Source: IMCC26256 sp046081705 (lineage in GTDB: Bacteria > Actinomycetota > Acidimicrobiia > IMCC26256). From it: a stretch of 59,776 nt of DNA. Positions 42,997-51,681 of the stretch are shown piece after piece (within the stretch, counting starts at the first letter, position 1; every line of letters begins with the position of its first letter). The position numbers and the translations under genes were made by a program. The notes under the pieces were generated by a model. The model saw only the letters and a program-made list of their open reading frames with translations. It did no database searches and was not told the DNA's origin. The stretch is taken from the NCBI GenBank assembly GCA_046081705.1, contig JBJTWK010000056.1, forward strand, positions 1-59,776, read 5' to 3'.

Positions 42997-43941
42997 GTGC
43001 CGGTGACGACGGTGGACGGGGCGCGGCGCCCGGACGGGACGGGGTGGCGCGCCTACGCGCCGGAACTCGCGATCGCGACGGCGTCGGTGCTCTACGGGGC
43101 GACGTTCCGCGTCGTCCAGGTGTCGGTGGAACGCACGAGCCCCTCGGCGTTCGTCTGCATGCGGTACCTCGTGGGGGGCATCGTGCTGCTGCCGTTCGCG
43201 CTGCGGCGAAGCTGGCGCGGTCCCCGGGCGCTCCCGCGGGACGGCGCGCGCCTGGTCCTCGCCGTCGGCCTGCTCGTCGGGGCGCTGGCGGCGTTCGGCG
43301 CCCTCGTCCAGACGATCGGGCTGCGCACCACGACCACCTCGAACTCGGCCTTCATCACGAGCCTGTTCGTGGTGTTCACCCCGATCATCGAGGCGGTCGT
43401 CTACCGGCGCTGGCCGCGCCGCGGCATCGTCGTCGCCGTGATCCTCGCGATCGTGGGTCTCCACCTGCTCACCGGCGCGTCGCTGTCGCTCGGTCGGGGT
43501 GACGCGCTCACCCTGCTGTGCGCCGCGTGCTACGGCGGCTGGTACGTGGTCATCGGCGCTTTCACGAACCGCATGGACGTCGTCGCCTTCACCTGCACGC
43601 AGCTGCTGCTCGCCGCACTCATCATGGTCCCGTTCGCGGCGGTCGCGGGATTCGGCACCCTCGACGCGTACGTGATCGGGACCGTGCTGTTCACCGGGAT
43701 CGCGTGCACCGCGATCGCCTTCGCACTCACCGCGTGGGCCCAGCGCCGGATGGATCCGTCCCGTACGACGATCATCAGCCTCGTCGAGCCGATCGTGGCC
43801 GGCATCGTCGGGTACGCGATCGGCGAGCGGCTCGGCCTCGGCGGCTACGTCGGCGCGGTGGTCATCCTGCTGGCCATCCTCACGGCCGAGCGCGGGACCC
43901 ACCGCCCGGTCCCGGTCGACCCGACCCCGTCGGAGGTTTGA
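42997..43941 (+). CDS. EamA/DMT-family transporter
   Basis: 314 residues with about ten helices in two EamA halves; FRVVQVSVERTSPSAFVCMRYLVGG and the second-half signature PSRTTIISLVEPIVAGIVGYAIGERL are typical. Probable small-molecule exporter, not RarD-like. GTG 42997 starts five bases after nadE, so they are likely co-transcribed. A GTG at 43003 is an alternative. Confidence 0.88.
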   Translation: MPVTTVDGARRPDGTGWRAYAPELAIATASVLYGATFRVVQVSVERTSPSAFVCMRYLVGGIVLLPFALRRSWRGPRALPRDGARLVLAVGLLVGALAAFGALVQTIGLRTTTTSNSAFITSLFVVFTPIIEAVVYRRWPRRGIVVAVILAIVGLHLLTGASLSLGRGDALTLLCAACYGGWYVVIGAFTNRMDVVAFTCTQLLLAALIMVPFAAVAGFGTLDAYVIGTVLFTGIACTAIAFALTAWAQRRMDPSRTTIISLVEPIVAGIVGYAIGERLGLGGYVGAVVILLAILTAERGTHRPVPVDPTPSEV

Positions 43942-43973
43942 CCCTCCCTGCGCCCGGTGTGAGGATGCTCCCC

Positions 43974-44630
43974 ATGTCGAACGACGGCCGCAGCCCCCGA
44001 CCCGCCTTCGCCCCGTGGGACCGTCGCGAGCTCCCCGGGCTCTTCTCGGTCGAGGAGTCGGCGCGGCGCGTCGGCGCGTACTCGTGGGTGGAGCAGCGGC
44101 TCTTCGAGGCGCTGGGCGGGTGGATCGCCACGGTCCCGGAACTCGACGTGAAGCTCGTGCTCGGGCGTCACTGCTACCACCACGCCTGGCACGCGGAGCA
44201 GTTCCAGGCGCGCCTGCCGGAACTGCGGGAGATGAATCCGGCCCGCTGCACCGTGCCCGCGAACGACGAGGTGGCCGCGCTCCTCGAGGCGGTGATCGCG
44301 CCGGAGGCCGCCGAGCACACGATCGAGAAGCTCACCGGGGTCTTCCGCGTGCTGCTGCCCCGGAAGATCGCGGCGTACACGTACCATCTCAACGCCACGT
44401 CGAGCATCACCGACGCGCCGACCCAGCGCAGTCTGCGGTTCATCCTCCAGGACGAGCTCGACGACTGGCGGGAGGGCGAGATGCTCCTCCAGTCCCTCAT
44501 CACCACCCCCGAGGCCGCGGCCCGCGCCGCGGCCCGGGCGGCCGAACTCGAGGTCCTCGCCGTGGCGGCCGGCGGTGTCGCCGGTCCCGGTACGCTGGGT
44601 CCCTCGCCGACCCCGGAGGTCACCCCGTGA
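43974..44630 (+). CDS. Ferritin-like helical protein, first of a tandem pair
   Basis: 218 residues, mostly helical. Candidate metal residues are Glu40/Glu45 (SWVEQRLFEALG), His69-His73-Glu75 (CYHHAWHAEQF), Glu118 and Glu161 to Glu169 (DELDDWREGEML). They occur at spacing expected for four bundle helices, but the pattern is less regular than in the next gene. A Pro-rich tail (residues ~200-218) follows. The stop overlaps the GTG of the next gene by four bases. ATG 43965 is an alternative start. No named family recognised with confidence. Confidence 0.6.
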   Translation: MSNDGRSPRPAFAPWDRRELPGLFSVEESARRVGAYSWVEQRLFEALGGWIATVPELDVKLVLGRHCYHHAWHAEQFQARLPELREMNPARCTVPANDEVAALLEAVIAPEAAEHTIEKLTGVFRVLLPRKIAAYTYHLNATSSITDAPTQRSLRFILQDELDDWREGEMLLQSLITTPEAAARAAARAAELEVLAVAAGGVAGPGTLGPSPTPEVTP

Positions 44631-45436
44631 AGCGGTTCCTGCCCGTCGAAGAACTCGCCCGCGACGAACGGTTCGTGCGCACCAGCATCGTCGCCGGGTT
44701 CAACGACCCGCGCAACGGTCGTGCCTCGGAGCGCGCCATCAGCAGCGCCCGGCTCGAGCCCGGGCGCGCCGCGGCCCCGGACCGGGCCCGGGCGCTCATG
44801 CACGGCATCTTCGTCGGCGAGATCCAGGCACTCGAGGGGGCCGGCCGGACGACCTTCGACTTCGACGATGCCGATGCGCCGTTCGCGCTCAAGCTCGACA
44901 TGGCCCGTCAGTGCTGGGACGAGGCGCGCCACGTCGAGATCTCGGTGAAGCTCGGTGAGCACATGGGCACCGAGATCGGCGAGTACACCGAGTCGACCTT
45001 CCTCTACGAGGCGGCCTGCGTCCCCGACCCTGCGATGCGACTCTCCGGCGTCAACCGTGCGCTCGAGGGCCTCGCCATCGACGTCTTCAACACCATGAAG
45101 GAGTTCGGCGACGCCTCGGGCGATCCGGTGCTCCACTTCTGCGAGGACTGGATGCTTGCGGACGAGGTGACCCACGTGAAGATGGGATCCGACTGGCTGC
45201 GCCGCCTCACCGAGCAGGACCCGGAGCGCCGAGCCCGTGCGCTCGAGTTCCAGCGGACGGTCGACAAGCTCTTCAGCCTCGGCGGCTTCCGGGGCGAGAC
45301 CGAGGAGAACCCGGTGCAGATCGCCCGACGGTTCCGTGAGCTCGCCGGCTTCGACACCGACGAGATCGACGAGATCGCGGCGCTCGCGGCCGAGGCGCTC
45401 GCCGACGCACGGGCCGCCGAGGCCGTCGCCGGCTGA
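44627..45436 (+). CDS. Ferritin-like diiron protein, second of a tandem pair
   Basis: 269 residues with a canonical diiron four-helix pattern: Glu65 (IFVGEIQALE), Glu99-x-x-His102 (WDEARHVE), Glu147 (ALEGLAIDVFNTMKEF) and Glu180-x-x-His183 (ADEVTHV). This is the layout of DUF455/MiaE-like proteins, which may act as oxygenases or hydroxylases. GTG 44627 has CGGAGGT seven bases upstream inside the preceding gene. Substrate unknown. An Ala-rich helical tail ends the protein. Confidence 0.78.
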   Translation: MKRFLPVEELARDERFVRTSIVAGFNDPRNGRASERAISSARLEPGRAAAPDRARALMHGIFVGEIQALEGAGRTTFDFDDADAPFALKLDMARQCWDEARHVEISVKLGEHMGTEIGEYTESTFLYEAACVPDPAMRLSGVNRALEGLAIDVFNTMKEFGDASGDPVLHFCEDWMLADEVTHVKMGSDWLRRLTEQDPERRARALEFQRTVDKLFSLGGFRGETEENPVQIARRFRELAGFDTDEIDEIAALAAEALADARAAEAVAG

Positions 45437-45441
45437 ACGCC

Positions 45442-46044
45442 GTGCGACTCACCATCGTCCCCGAGGAGTTCACGCTCGTCCTCTACGACGCGACCCTCGT
45501 GCGATCCATCGTCGCGGAGGTCGCCACGGCCGTCGGCTTCCCGGCCGACGTCGAGGTGTCGCTCGAGGTCGACGAGGAGTTGGCCCAGCCGCTCACCGGT
45601 TCGTACGTCGACGTGCGGGACGGCGTGCTCCACCTCTGGTACTCGGGCGGCAACGTCGAGGACACCCTGCGGGCGCGGCACCTCGATCCGACCCGGGCCC
45701 GCCGCGAGTTCGCAATGGGTCTGCTCCGGGGGATGGACCGCCTCGATCCGGCGTTCCACGACGCGCCCGCCGACGACCAGCTCACCGATGCGCAGCGCGC
45801 GCTCTGGGACGTCTCGGCGGAGGGTCGGGCCGAACGTGCCGGCATCGCCATGCGGCCCGACCGGGCCCGCTACGTGTACCGGCTCGCGTGCGGCTTCACG
45901 GACGACGCCGACGCCGAGTACGACCGGCGGCGCGGCGGCGCACCGATCTCCTGGGCCGACCTCGCCACGACGGCCCAGCGGTTGGCCCCGGCGGCCAACG
46001 CCCCGCGATCGGGCCGTCGCGACGATCTACGCCGTCGCCGGTAG
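45442..46044 (+). CDS. Uncharacterised protein following the ferritin-like pair
   Basis: 200 residues, GTG start five bases after the diiron gene. The N-terminus is beta/alpha-like (RLTIVPEEFTLVLYDATLVRSIVAEVATAVGFP), with DVRDGVLHLWYSGGNVEDT in the middle and a conserved-looking YVYRLACGFTDDADAEYDRRR near residue 150; the end is basic. No family recognised. Tight spacing suggests it works with the two ferritin-like proteins. Confidence 0.6.
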   Translation: MRLTIVPEEFTLVLYDATLVRSIVAEVATAVGFPADVEVSLEVDEELAQPLTGSYVDVRDGVLHLWYSGGNVEDTLRARHLDPTRARREFAMGLLRGMDRLDPAFHDAPADDQLTDAQRALWDVSAEGRAERAGIAMRPDRARYVYRLACGFTDDADAEYDRRRGGAPISWADLATTAQRLAPAANAPRSGRRDDLRRRR

Positions 46045-46061
46045 CGCCCGGGTCCCGCCGG

Positions 46062-46433
46062 TCAGGCGAGGTCGTGCGCGCTGATGCCGAGCGTCAGGTC
46101 GAGGTCGGGGGGCGTCGCGAGCAACGGGACGGCCGCCTCGGCCATCTCCATCATCACCGGACCGTCGTAGTGGCGCCGCTGGGCGTCGGCGTCGATCCAC
46201 TTCTCGACGATCACGAACCGGCCCGGGTGCAGCATCGATCCGGTGAGGTCGACGTTGCGGCACCCCGGATCGGTGCGGGTGACCACGGTGTACCTGGCGA
46301 GGACGGCCGCGAGGGACTCCTCGGATCCGGGGCGCGCGGCGTACGTCCCGATCACGAGGCAGACCTCCGGCTCGGCCACACCGTCCGTTGTGTCGGCGCT
46401 CGGCCGAGGCCCGGATCCGCTCGAACCACCCAT
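46062..46433 (-). CDS. Antibiotic biosynthesis monooxygenase (ABM/YgiN)-type small protein
   Basis: 123 residues; after a disordered head the ABM ferredoxin-like fold is marked by CLVIGTYAARPGSEESLAAVLA, TRTDPGCRNVDL, FVIVEKWIDADAQRRHYDGPV. Members are quinol monooxygenases or heme-degrading enzymes acting without cofactor. Here the active residues cannot be fixed. ATG 46433 is the only start; it diverges from the sigma factor gene. Confidence 0.8.
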   Translation of the reverse strand: MGGSSGSGPRPSADTTDGVAEPEVCLVIGTYAARPGSEESLAAVLARYTVVTRTDPGCRNVDLTGSMLHPGRFVIVEKWIDADAQRRHYDGPVMMEMAEAAVPLLATPPDLDLTLGISAHDLA

Positions 46434-46793
46434 GTCCGCGCTCCTGTGCGGTTCCGGCGCCGTCCACCGTCGGAACGTCCGTCGTCCACAGGTACCTGTG
46501 GACGGATCCCGGCTTGACGGGGGCGTTACCCTACATGGACACTGCCCCGGTCGACGGCGTGTCCCCACGGGGGTGCCCGCCGATCTGGACCTCGGCGGCC
46601 CCGGGCGGCGGGAATGGATTCCCCCGGTCGGTGGTTCAAGGTTGTCCACAGGCTCATCCGCAACATCAGCCCCCTCCGATACCGGCGGGGGACCGGGGTC
46701 GCGGCGAGCATGGGGGTCCGATCGGACTGTGAACCGGGCACCCGCCCGGCGAGGGTTCCGAACCTGCAAGACGGCGTTTCTCGAGGGGTTGAC
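46434..46793. promoter_or_regulatory. 360-base intergenic region with DnaA-box-like sites
   Basis: Between the ABM protein and the sigma factor. TCGTCCACA (46482-46490) faces CCGTCCACA on the other strand (46497-46505); together they form a perfect 22-base inverted repeat (46483-46504) centred on GGTACC. TCCACC lies 22 bases before (46463). A perfect copy of the Streptomyces DnaA box, TTGTCCACA, is at 46642-46650. TTGACG (46514) and TACCCT (46527) are promoter-like but spaced only seven bases apart. A frame 46535-46732 was not accepted as a gene. Confidence 0.6.
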
Positions 46794-47732
46794 GTGGCCA
46801 AGGATCGTGTGGACCGGGACGAAGAGGATCTCGTCCGGCTCTACCTCACCGACATCGGGCAGTACAACCTGCTCACGAAGGACGACGAGGTCCGCCTGGC
46901 CCAGCTCATCGAGCGCGGCAACGAGGCGCGCGAGGAGCTCGCGGCCGGCGGCAAGGGGCTGACCCCGGCCAAGAAGCGCGAGCTGCGCCGGGCCGACCGC
47001 GAGGGCGAGGAGGCGACCCGCACCTTCGTGCAGTCGAACCTCCGACTCGTCGTGTCGATCGCCAAGAAGTACCAGGCCTCGGGTCTGCCGCTCCTGGACC
47101 TCATCCAGGAGGGCAACCTCGGCCTCATCCACGCGGTCGAGAAGTTCGACTGGCGCAAGGGCTTCAAGTTCTCCACCTACGCGACCTGGTGGATCCGGCA
47201 GGCGATCACCCGCGGCATCGCGAACACCGGTCGCACGATCCGTCTCCCCGTCCACGCCGGCGACACGCTCGCCCGGTTGCAGAAGGCCCGCTCGCGCCTC
47301 GAGCTGAAGCTCGGTCGCCCCGCGACCCTCGCGGAGCTCGCGACCGAGGTCGAGATGCCCGAGGACAAGGTCACCGAGGCGCTGCGCTTCGCGGCCGAGC
47401 CCCTCTCGCTCTCCGAGCCGCTGCGCGAGGACGGCGACGCCGAACTCGGCGACATCGTCGAGGACCGTTCGGCGGAGTCGCCCTTCGAGGTCGCCGCGAC
47501 CGCGCTGCTGCCCGAGGAGATCGAGAAGCTGCTCTCCCCGCTCGACGAGCGCGAGAAGCAGATCCTCCAGCTCCGCTTCGGTCTCGACCGCGGCGAGCCG
47601 CGCACGCTCGAGGAGGTGGGGGAGCACTTCAACCTCACCCGCGAGCGCATCCGCCAGATCGAGGCCCGTGCGATGTCGAAGCTGCGGCACCCGTCGGCCG
47701 ACACCGGCGCCCGCGACCTCCTCGCCGTCTGA
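46794..47732 (+). CDS. RNA polymerase sigma factor, sigma-70 group 2 (SigB/HrdB-like)
   Basis: 312 residues with regions 1.2 (DLVRLYLTDIGQYNLLTKDDEVRLAQ), 2 (SNLRLVVSIAKKY, DLIQEGNLGLIHAVEKFDW, KFSTYATWWIRQAITR), 3 (IRLPVHAGDTLARLQKA) and 4 (LEEVGEHFNLTRERIRQIEARAMSKLR). It lacks the long N-terminal extension of a primary actinobacterial sigma, so group 2 is likely, though region 4 is fully of the housekeeping kind. GTG 46794 has GAGGGG upstream. The unusual site array lies in its upstream region, so the gene may be under that control. Confidence 0.92.
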   Translation: MAKDRVDRDEEDLVRLYLTDIGQYNLLTKDDEVRLAQLIERGNEAREELAAGGKGLTPAKKRELRRADREGEEATRTFVQSNLRLVVSIAKKYQASGLPLLDLIQEGNLGLIHAVEKFDWRKGFKFSTYATWWIRQAITRGIANTGRTIRLPVHAGDTLARLQKARSRLELKLGRPATLAELATEVEMPEDKVTEALRFAAEPLSLSEPLREDGDAELGDIVEDRSAESPFEVAATALLPEEIEKLLSPLDEREKQILQLRFGLDRGEPRTLEEVGEHFNLTRERIRQIEARAMSKLRHPSADTGARDLLAV

Positions 47733-47990
47733 CCGGTCCGGCCGGCGGCCCACCGACTCCTCGGCGCTCCGTCACGTCCCGGTGTTCGTCGGCGCCGTCG
47801 CGCCCATGCGCTCCGGGGTCGATCGGCCCCGATCCCGCCACCGGGCCCGGATCGCGTCGTCTACCCGTCGGTAACCCGCGGCACGGCGGCGATGCGGTGC
47901 TCGGGACCAATGACACATTCCTGCGCGTTCCGGCCGGAATTGTGCGCCCCGTTTCCCACGAATCGTTGGGACGGGGGTAACTACACGGGC

Positions 47991-48983
47991 ATGGCGACCA
48001 ACGAAGTACTCCGATCCGGCACTTCGAACCTGCCGAACCTGACCTCCGAGCGCAACGCGGCCCTGCTGCGTCTCGTGCACCGCTACGCGACCGCCCTCGA
48101 CGGTGTCGGCGTGCCGGTGGCCGTGCTCGACCCGAACGGGGTCGTGCTCACCGCGAACGGTGCGCTCTCGCGCGTGCTCGGTCTCGGTTCGACGCGGGTG
48201 CCGCGCCGCGGCATCACCGACCTCGTCCACCCCCAGGACCGGGCGCGTCTCGCGAAACTCATCGAGCGGGTCGCCTCCGAGTCGCCGCTCGCGCCGGCCG
48301 AGCCCGTGCGCGTCCGGCGCGCCGACGGCGCGGTGCTGCTCGGTGTGGTCTTCGGCGCGGCCCGGGCCGAGGACGGCGCGCGGGTCGCGGCCCTCGTCCT
48401 CGCCGCTCCCGACCGCGTGCTCGACGCGCCGGCCGTACCGACCGCCACCGGCCCGGTGCGCGCCGTGCTCATCTTCGACCGCGCCGGGCACATCGTGCTC
48501 GCCGACCGTGGTGCCACGACGAGCGGTGTCTCGAGCGAGGCGATCATCGGTGTGTCCGCGCTGCTCCTCGTGCACCCGGGTGACGTGCCCGCGATCGTCG
48601 AGGGCATCGAGGGGCTGAGCGCGGAGCGGGCTCCGGATCACATCAGCATCGGTGTCCGGCTGCTCCAGGACGACGGGACGTGGGCGCCCCACCGTGCCGA
48701 CCTGCGCGCGGTCACCGGTCCCGACGACACGGCGGCCTACCTGCTGGCGTGCACCGACGCCCGGCGGGCCACGCTCGTCACCGCCGAGCGGTTCCCGGAA
48801 CTCACCGACCGCGAGCTCGAGGTGCTCTCTCGCCTCGTCGACGGGCAGCGCGTCCGCACGATGGCCTCCGAGCTCTACGTCTCCGAGTCGACCGTGCGAG
48901 GCCACCTCTCGTCGGTGTTCCGCAAGCTCGGCGTGCGCTCGCAGATCGAGCTCACCGAGCGGTTCCGGTCCGAGCGCGGCTGA
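47991..48983 (+). CDS. PAS-domain LuxR-type transcription regulator
   Basis: 330 residues. Two PAS-like domains, about 35-145 (PVAVLDPNGVVLTANGALSRVLG, DLVHPQDRARLAKLIERV) and 160-265 (AVLIFDRAGHIVLADRG, HPGDVPAIVEG), then a LuxR helix-turn-helix from ~270: LTDRELEVLSRLVDGQRVRTMASELY and STVRGHLSSVFRKLGVRSQIEL. The ligand is unknown. ATG 47991 is seven bases after TAACTA. The 258 bases before it hold no gene. Confidence 0.88.
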   Translation: MATNEVLRSGTSNLPNLTSERNAALLRLVHRYATALDGVGVPVAVLDPNGVVLTANGALSRVLGLGSTRVPRRGITDLVHPQDRARLAKLIERVASESPLAPAEPVRVRRADGAVLLGVVFGAARAEDGARVAALVLAAPDRVLDAPAVPTATGPVRAVLIFDRAGHIVLADRGATTSGVSSEAIIGVSALLLVHPGDVPAIVEGIEGLSAERAPDHISIGVRLLQDDGTWAPHRADLRAVTGPDDTAAYLLACTDARRATLVTAERFPELTDRELEVLSRLVDGQRVRTMASELYVSESTVRGHLSSVFRKLGVRSQIELTERFRSERG

Positions 48984-48990
48984 TCCGGCC

Positions 48991-49077
48991 GTGCGCCGGG
49001 CCCTCGTGGTCGTCGGAGTGGTGATCGCCGGGGTCCTCGGCGCCGTCACGGTCCGAACGCTGCGGTCCGGCGGCTGA
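48991..49077 (+). CDS. Tiny single-helix membrane protein
   Basis: 28 residues: RRALVVVGVVIAGVLGAV then TVRTLRSGG. GTG start seven bases after the regulator stop, so probably on the same mRNA. Resembles the other one-helix proteins of this window in design, not sequence. Its existence as a protein is uncertain. Confidence 0.4.
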   Translation: MRRALVVVGVVIAGVLGAVTVRTLRSGG

Positions 49078-50031
49078 TCAGCGGGTGAGCGGTCGCTCGA
49101 ACTCCCGGGCGAACATGGCGGGTGCCCCACCGGTGTGCCAGAACAGCACCCGACCGCCGATCGTCCCGCCGGCGGCCCGCGCCGTGAGCGCGTGCATCGC
49201 CTTCGCGCTGTAGACCGGGTCGAGGATCAGGCCCTCGGTCCGGGCGGCGACGCGCATCGCGGCGACGGCGCCCTCGGTCGCCCACCCGTACGCGCGCCCG
49301 ACGTGGTCGTGATCGACGAGGGTCGGTCCGATCCCGGTCGACCGGCCCAGGTGCTCGGCGGTCGCCCGGGCGAGCGCGGGCACGGCGACGTCGAGATCCG
49401 GCCGGGTCCCGACGTCGACCCCGAGGACCCGGGTGGGCGAGCTCCCGAGCCCGGCGAGCAGGCCGGCCTGGGTCCCGCCGGATCCGTCCGCGACGACGAT
49501 CCAGTCGAAGGCCGGACGCCCGAGCGCGTCGAGCTGGTCCGCGAGTTCGTCGACCGCGTACGCGTAGGCCGCGGCGCCCACCACCGAGGCCCCGCCCACC
49601 GGTATCGCGTACGGGCGCCGACCGACCGCGGCGAGCCGATCCGCCACCACGCCGATGTCACGTTCGATGTCGTAGTAGTCGATCGCGCCCTCGAAGTGGA
49701 GGGTCGCGCCGAGGAGGTGGTCGAGCAGGAGGTTGCCGTCCGTGTGGTCCGGGGGCGGGCCGGCGAGTGCGAGGTGGCACTCGAGCCCGGCGGCTGCGGC
49801 CGCCGCCGCGGTGATGCGCGCGTGGTTCGACTGCGGACCGCCGCCGGTCACGAGGGTGTCGGCGCCCCGGGCGATCGCGTCGGCGAGCAGCAGTTCGAGC
49901 TTGCGGGCCTTGTTCCCGCCGAGCGCGAGGCCGGTGAGGTCGTCGCGCTTCACCCAGAGGTCATCGATCCCGAGGTGGGCGCCGAGCCGGGCCGCGGGTT
50001 CGAGCGGGGTGGGGAGGTGGGCGAGACTCAC
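49078..50031 (-). CDS. PLP-dependent deaminase, D-cysteine desulfhydrase / ACC deaminase family
   Basis: 317 residues, fold-type II PLP enzyme. WVKRDDLTGLALGGNKARKLE carries the cofactor Lys (~residue 41), GGPQSNHARITAAAAA holds the substrate-binding Asn/His, and VADGSGGTQAGLLAG the phosphate loop. Family members deaminate D-cysteine, ACC or L-cysteate; the residues that separate these cannot be told here. GTG 50031 overlaps the HAD gene stop by four bases. Confidence 0.88.
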   Translation of the reverse strand: MSLAHLPTPLEPAARLGAHLGIDDLWVKRDDLTGLALGGNKARKLELLLADAIARGADTLVTGGGPQSNHARITAAAAAAAGLECHLALAGPPPDHTDGNLLLDHLLGATLHFEGAIDYYDIERDIGVVADRLAAVGRRPYAIPVGGASVVGAAAYAYAVDELADQLDALGRPAFDWIVVADGSGGTQAGLLAGLGSSPTRVLGVDVGTRPDLDVAVPALARATAEHLGRSTGIGPTLVDHDHVGRAYGWATEGAVAAMRVAARTEGLILDPVYSAKAMHALTARAAGGTIGGRVLFWHTGGAPAMFAREFERPLTR

Positions 50032-50825
50032 GCCCGCGCGCCGACGCCGCGGCGCCACACCGCGTACCCGGCTGCACCGATCGCACCGAGCGCGAGCACG
50101 CCGGCCGCTGCGAGCGTCGGGGTCCGCGGGGGGTTCGGCAGCCGATCGCGGAGCCGCACGGGGCGTTGGAAGGTCCGCACCTCCCACCCGCGCTCCTTGG
50201 ACGCTCGAGCCAGTTCGCGGTCCGCGTTCACGGGGACCGGGTGCCCGACCAGGTCGAGCATCGGCAGGTCGGTGATGGAGTCCGAGTAGGCGTAGCAGTC
50301 GGCGAGGTCGAGGCCGTCGCGGGCGGCGACCTCCATGATCGCCTCCGCCTTGTGCGGCCCGTACGCGTAGAAGGCGAGCTCCCCGCTGTAGTTGCCGTCG
50401 GCGTCGACCTCGGCACGGGTGGCGATCGCCTCGTCCGCACCCAGGAACTCGGCGAGCGGCTCGACGACCTCGCTCGGCGATGACGACACGATGATGACGC
50501 GGCGGCCGGCCGCGTGGTGCTCGGCGAACAGTTCGAGTGCCTCGGCGAAGACGATCGGCGAGATGATGTCGTCGAGCGTCTCGCGCACGATCGACGCGAT
50601 GTGCTCCTGGTTCCAACCCTTCGTCAGGGAGAGCATCGACTCGCGGATCTTCTCCATCTTCTCCTCGTCGGCACCGACGAGCATGAAGACGACCTGGGCG
50701 TAGATGCTCTTGACGATCGCGGCGCGTGACAGGAGCCCCTCGCGGTAGAAGGGCTTGCCGAACGCGAGGACCGACGACTTGGCGATGATCGTCTTGTCGA
50801 GATCGAAGAACGCGGCGCCGGCCAT
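50028..50825 (-). CDS. HAD-IB family phosphatase with C-terminal membrane helix
   Basis: 265 residues. HAD motifs: FFDLDKTI (Asp8, Asp10), VSSSP, and YSDSITDLPMLDLVG; the cap is helical (residues ~20-90). The C-terminus has one membrane helix (AAAGVLALGAIGAAGYAVW). Such genes adjoin the Tad/CpaE-like locus in many actinobacteria, including the mycobacterial one. ATG 50825 is eight bases after TAACCT on the minus strand, suggesting a leaderless start. Substrate unknown; phosphoserine or lysophosphatidic acid are family options. Confidence 0.88.
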   Translation of the reverse strand: MAGAAFFDLDKTIIAKSSVLAFGKPFYREGLLSRAAIVKSIYAQVVFMLVGADEEKMEKIRESMLSLTKGWNQEHIASIVRETLDDIISPIVFAEALELFAEHHAAGRRVIIVSSSPSEVVEPLAEFLGADEAIATRAEVDADGNYSGELAFYAYGPHKAEAIMEVAARDGLDLADCYAYSDSITDLPMLDLVGHPVPVNADRELARASKERGWEVRTFQRPVRLRDRLPNPPRTPTLAAAGVLALGAIGAAGYAVWRRGVGARA

Positions 50826-50869
50826 GCGGCGCAAGGTTAGAGCCGCGGACGGAATTCGCGTCGCGGCCC

Positions 50870-50898
50870 TTGACCCCACGACACGGCGGGTCTACGGT
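50870..50898 (+). promoter_or_regulatory. Promoter of the Tad operon
   Basis: TTGACC (50870-50875), 17-base spacer, TACGGT (50893-50898). RNA would begin near 50905, giving a ~78-base leader before the CpaE-like gene. It is the best primary-sigma-type match in the window. Confidence 0.65.
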
Positions 50899-50982
50899 GC
50901 CGCCGCCCTCCCCCTCCCTTCCCCGGAGCCCGTTCGGTGCGCCTCGGCGCGCCGTGCCCCCTGCTTCGAAGGGAGAGCGCCG

Positions 50983-51681
50983 ATGTCGCTCCTCGCCGTC
51001 TGGTCGCCCAAGGGCGGATCCGGCACCTCCGTGGTCGCCGCCGCCTGCTCGCTCGTGCTCGCCCGCACCGCCCCGACCCGTCTCGCCGATCTCGCCGGGG
51101 ACCAACCGGCCGTGCTCGGGCTCGGCACCGATCCAGAGACCGGCCTCGCCGACTGGTCCGCGATCGGGCCCGGCGCGTCCGTCGAGGTGCTCGATCGCCT
51201 CGCCGTCGAGGTGGTGCCGGACCTCACGCTCCTCCCGCTCGGGGGCGCTGCGGCCCCAGGCCGTCGTTCAGGGGTCGACGCGGGTGCGGCGCTCGCCGGC
51301 GCGCTCGGCGCCGGGCCGCCGACGATCGCCGACCTCGGCACCCTCGCCCGGGGTGGGGCCCGCGCCGTGCTCGAGGCCGCCGACGCCTCGCTCCTCGTGG
51401 TCCGGCCGTGCTACCTCGCGCTGCGCCGTGCGGTCCGGCTCGAGGCGACGCGCCGAGCCGCCGGTGTCGTGCTCGTCGAGGAACCGGGCCGTGCGCTGGG
51501 TACCCGCGAGGTCGCCGATGTGCTCGGCCGACCCGTGGTGGCCCGGATCCCGGTACGCGACACGATCGCCCGCGCCGTCGATGCCGGTGTGCTGCCCACC
51601 CGGTTGCCCGAACCGCTCGAGCGCGCGGTGCGCGACGCCCTCACCCGGGTCGGGTTCACCGCTGCGGTGGCGCAGCCATGA
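50983..51681 (+). CDS. CpaE/TadZ-like P-loop protein of the Tad locus
   Basis: 232 residues, MinD-like fold. The deviant Walker A is SPKGGSGTSVVAA: the second conserved Lys of GKT is replaced by Thr, so ATP hydrolysis is doubtful. RLADLAGDQPAVLGL and SLLVVRPCYLALRRAV follow as in the actinobacterial helicase/secretion-neighbourhood CpaE-like family. It likely positions the pilus machine at the membrane or pole. GGGAGAG precedes ATG 50983, and tadA overlaps its stop. Confidence 0.85.
   Translation: MSLLAVWSPKGGSGTSVVAAACSLVLARTAPTRLADLAGDQPAVLGLGTDPETGLADWSAIGPGASVEVLDRLAVEVVPDLTLLPLGGAAAPGRRSGVDAGAALAGALGAGPPTIADLGTLARGGARAVLEAADASLLVVRPCYLALRRAVRLEATRRAAGVVLVEEPGRALGTREVADVLGRPVVARIPVRDTIARAVDAGVLPTRLPEPLERAVRDALTRVGFTAAVAQP

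Noticed and set aside
46535..46732. Plus-strand frame starting MDTAPVDG before the sigma gene
   Set aside because: Low-complexity Pro/Gly/His composition, no ribosome site, and it spans the exact DnaA-type box; better read as non-coding.
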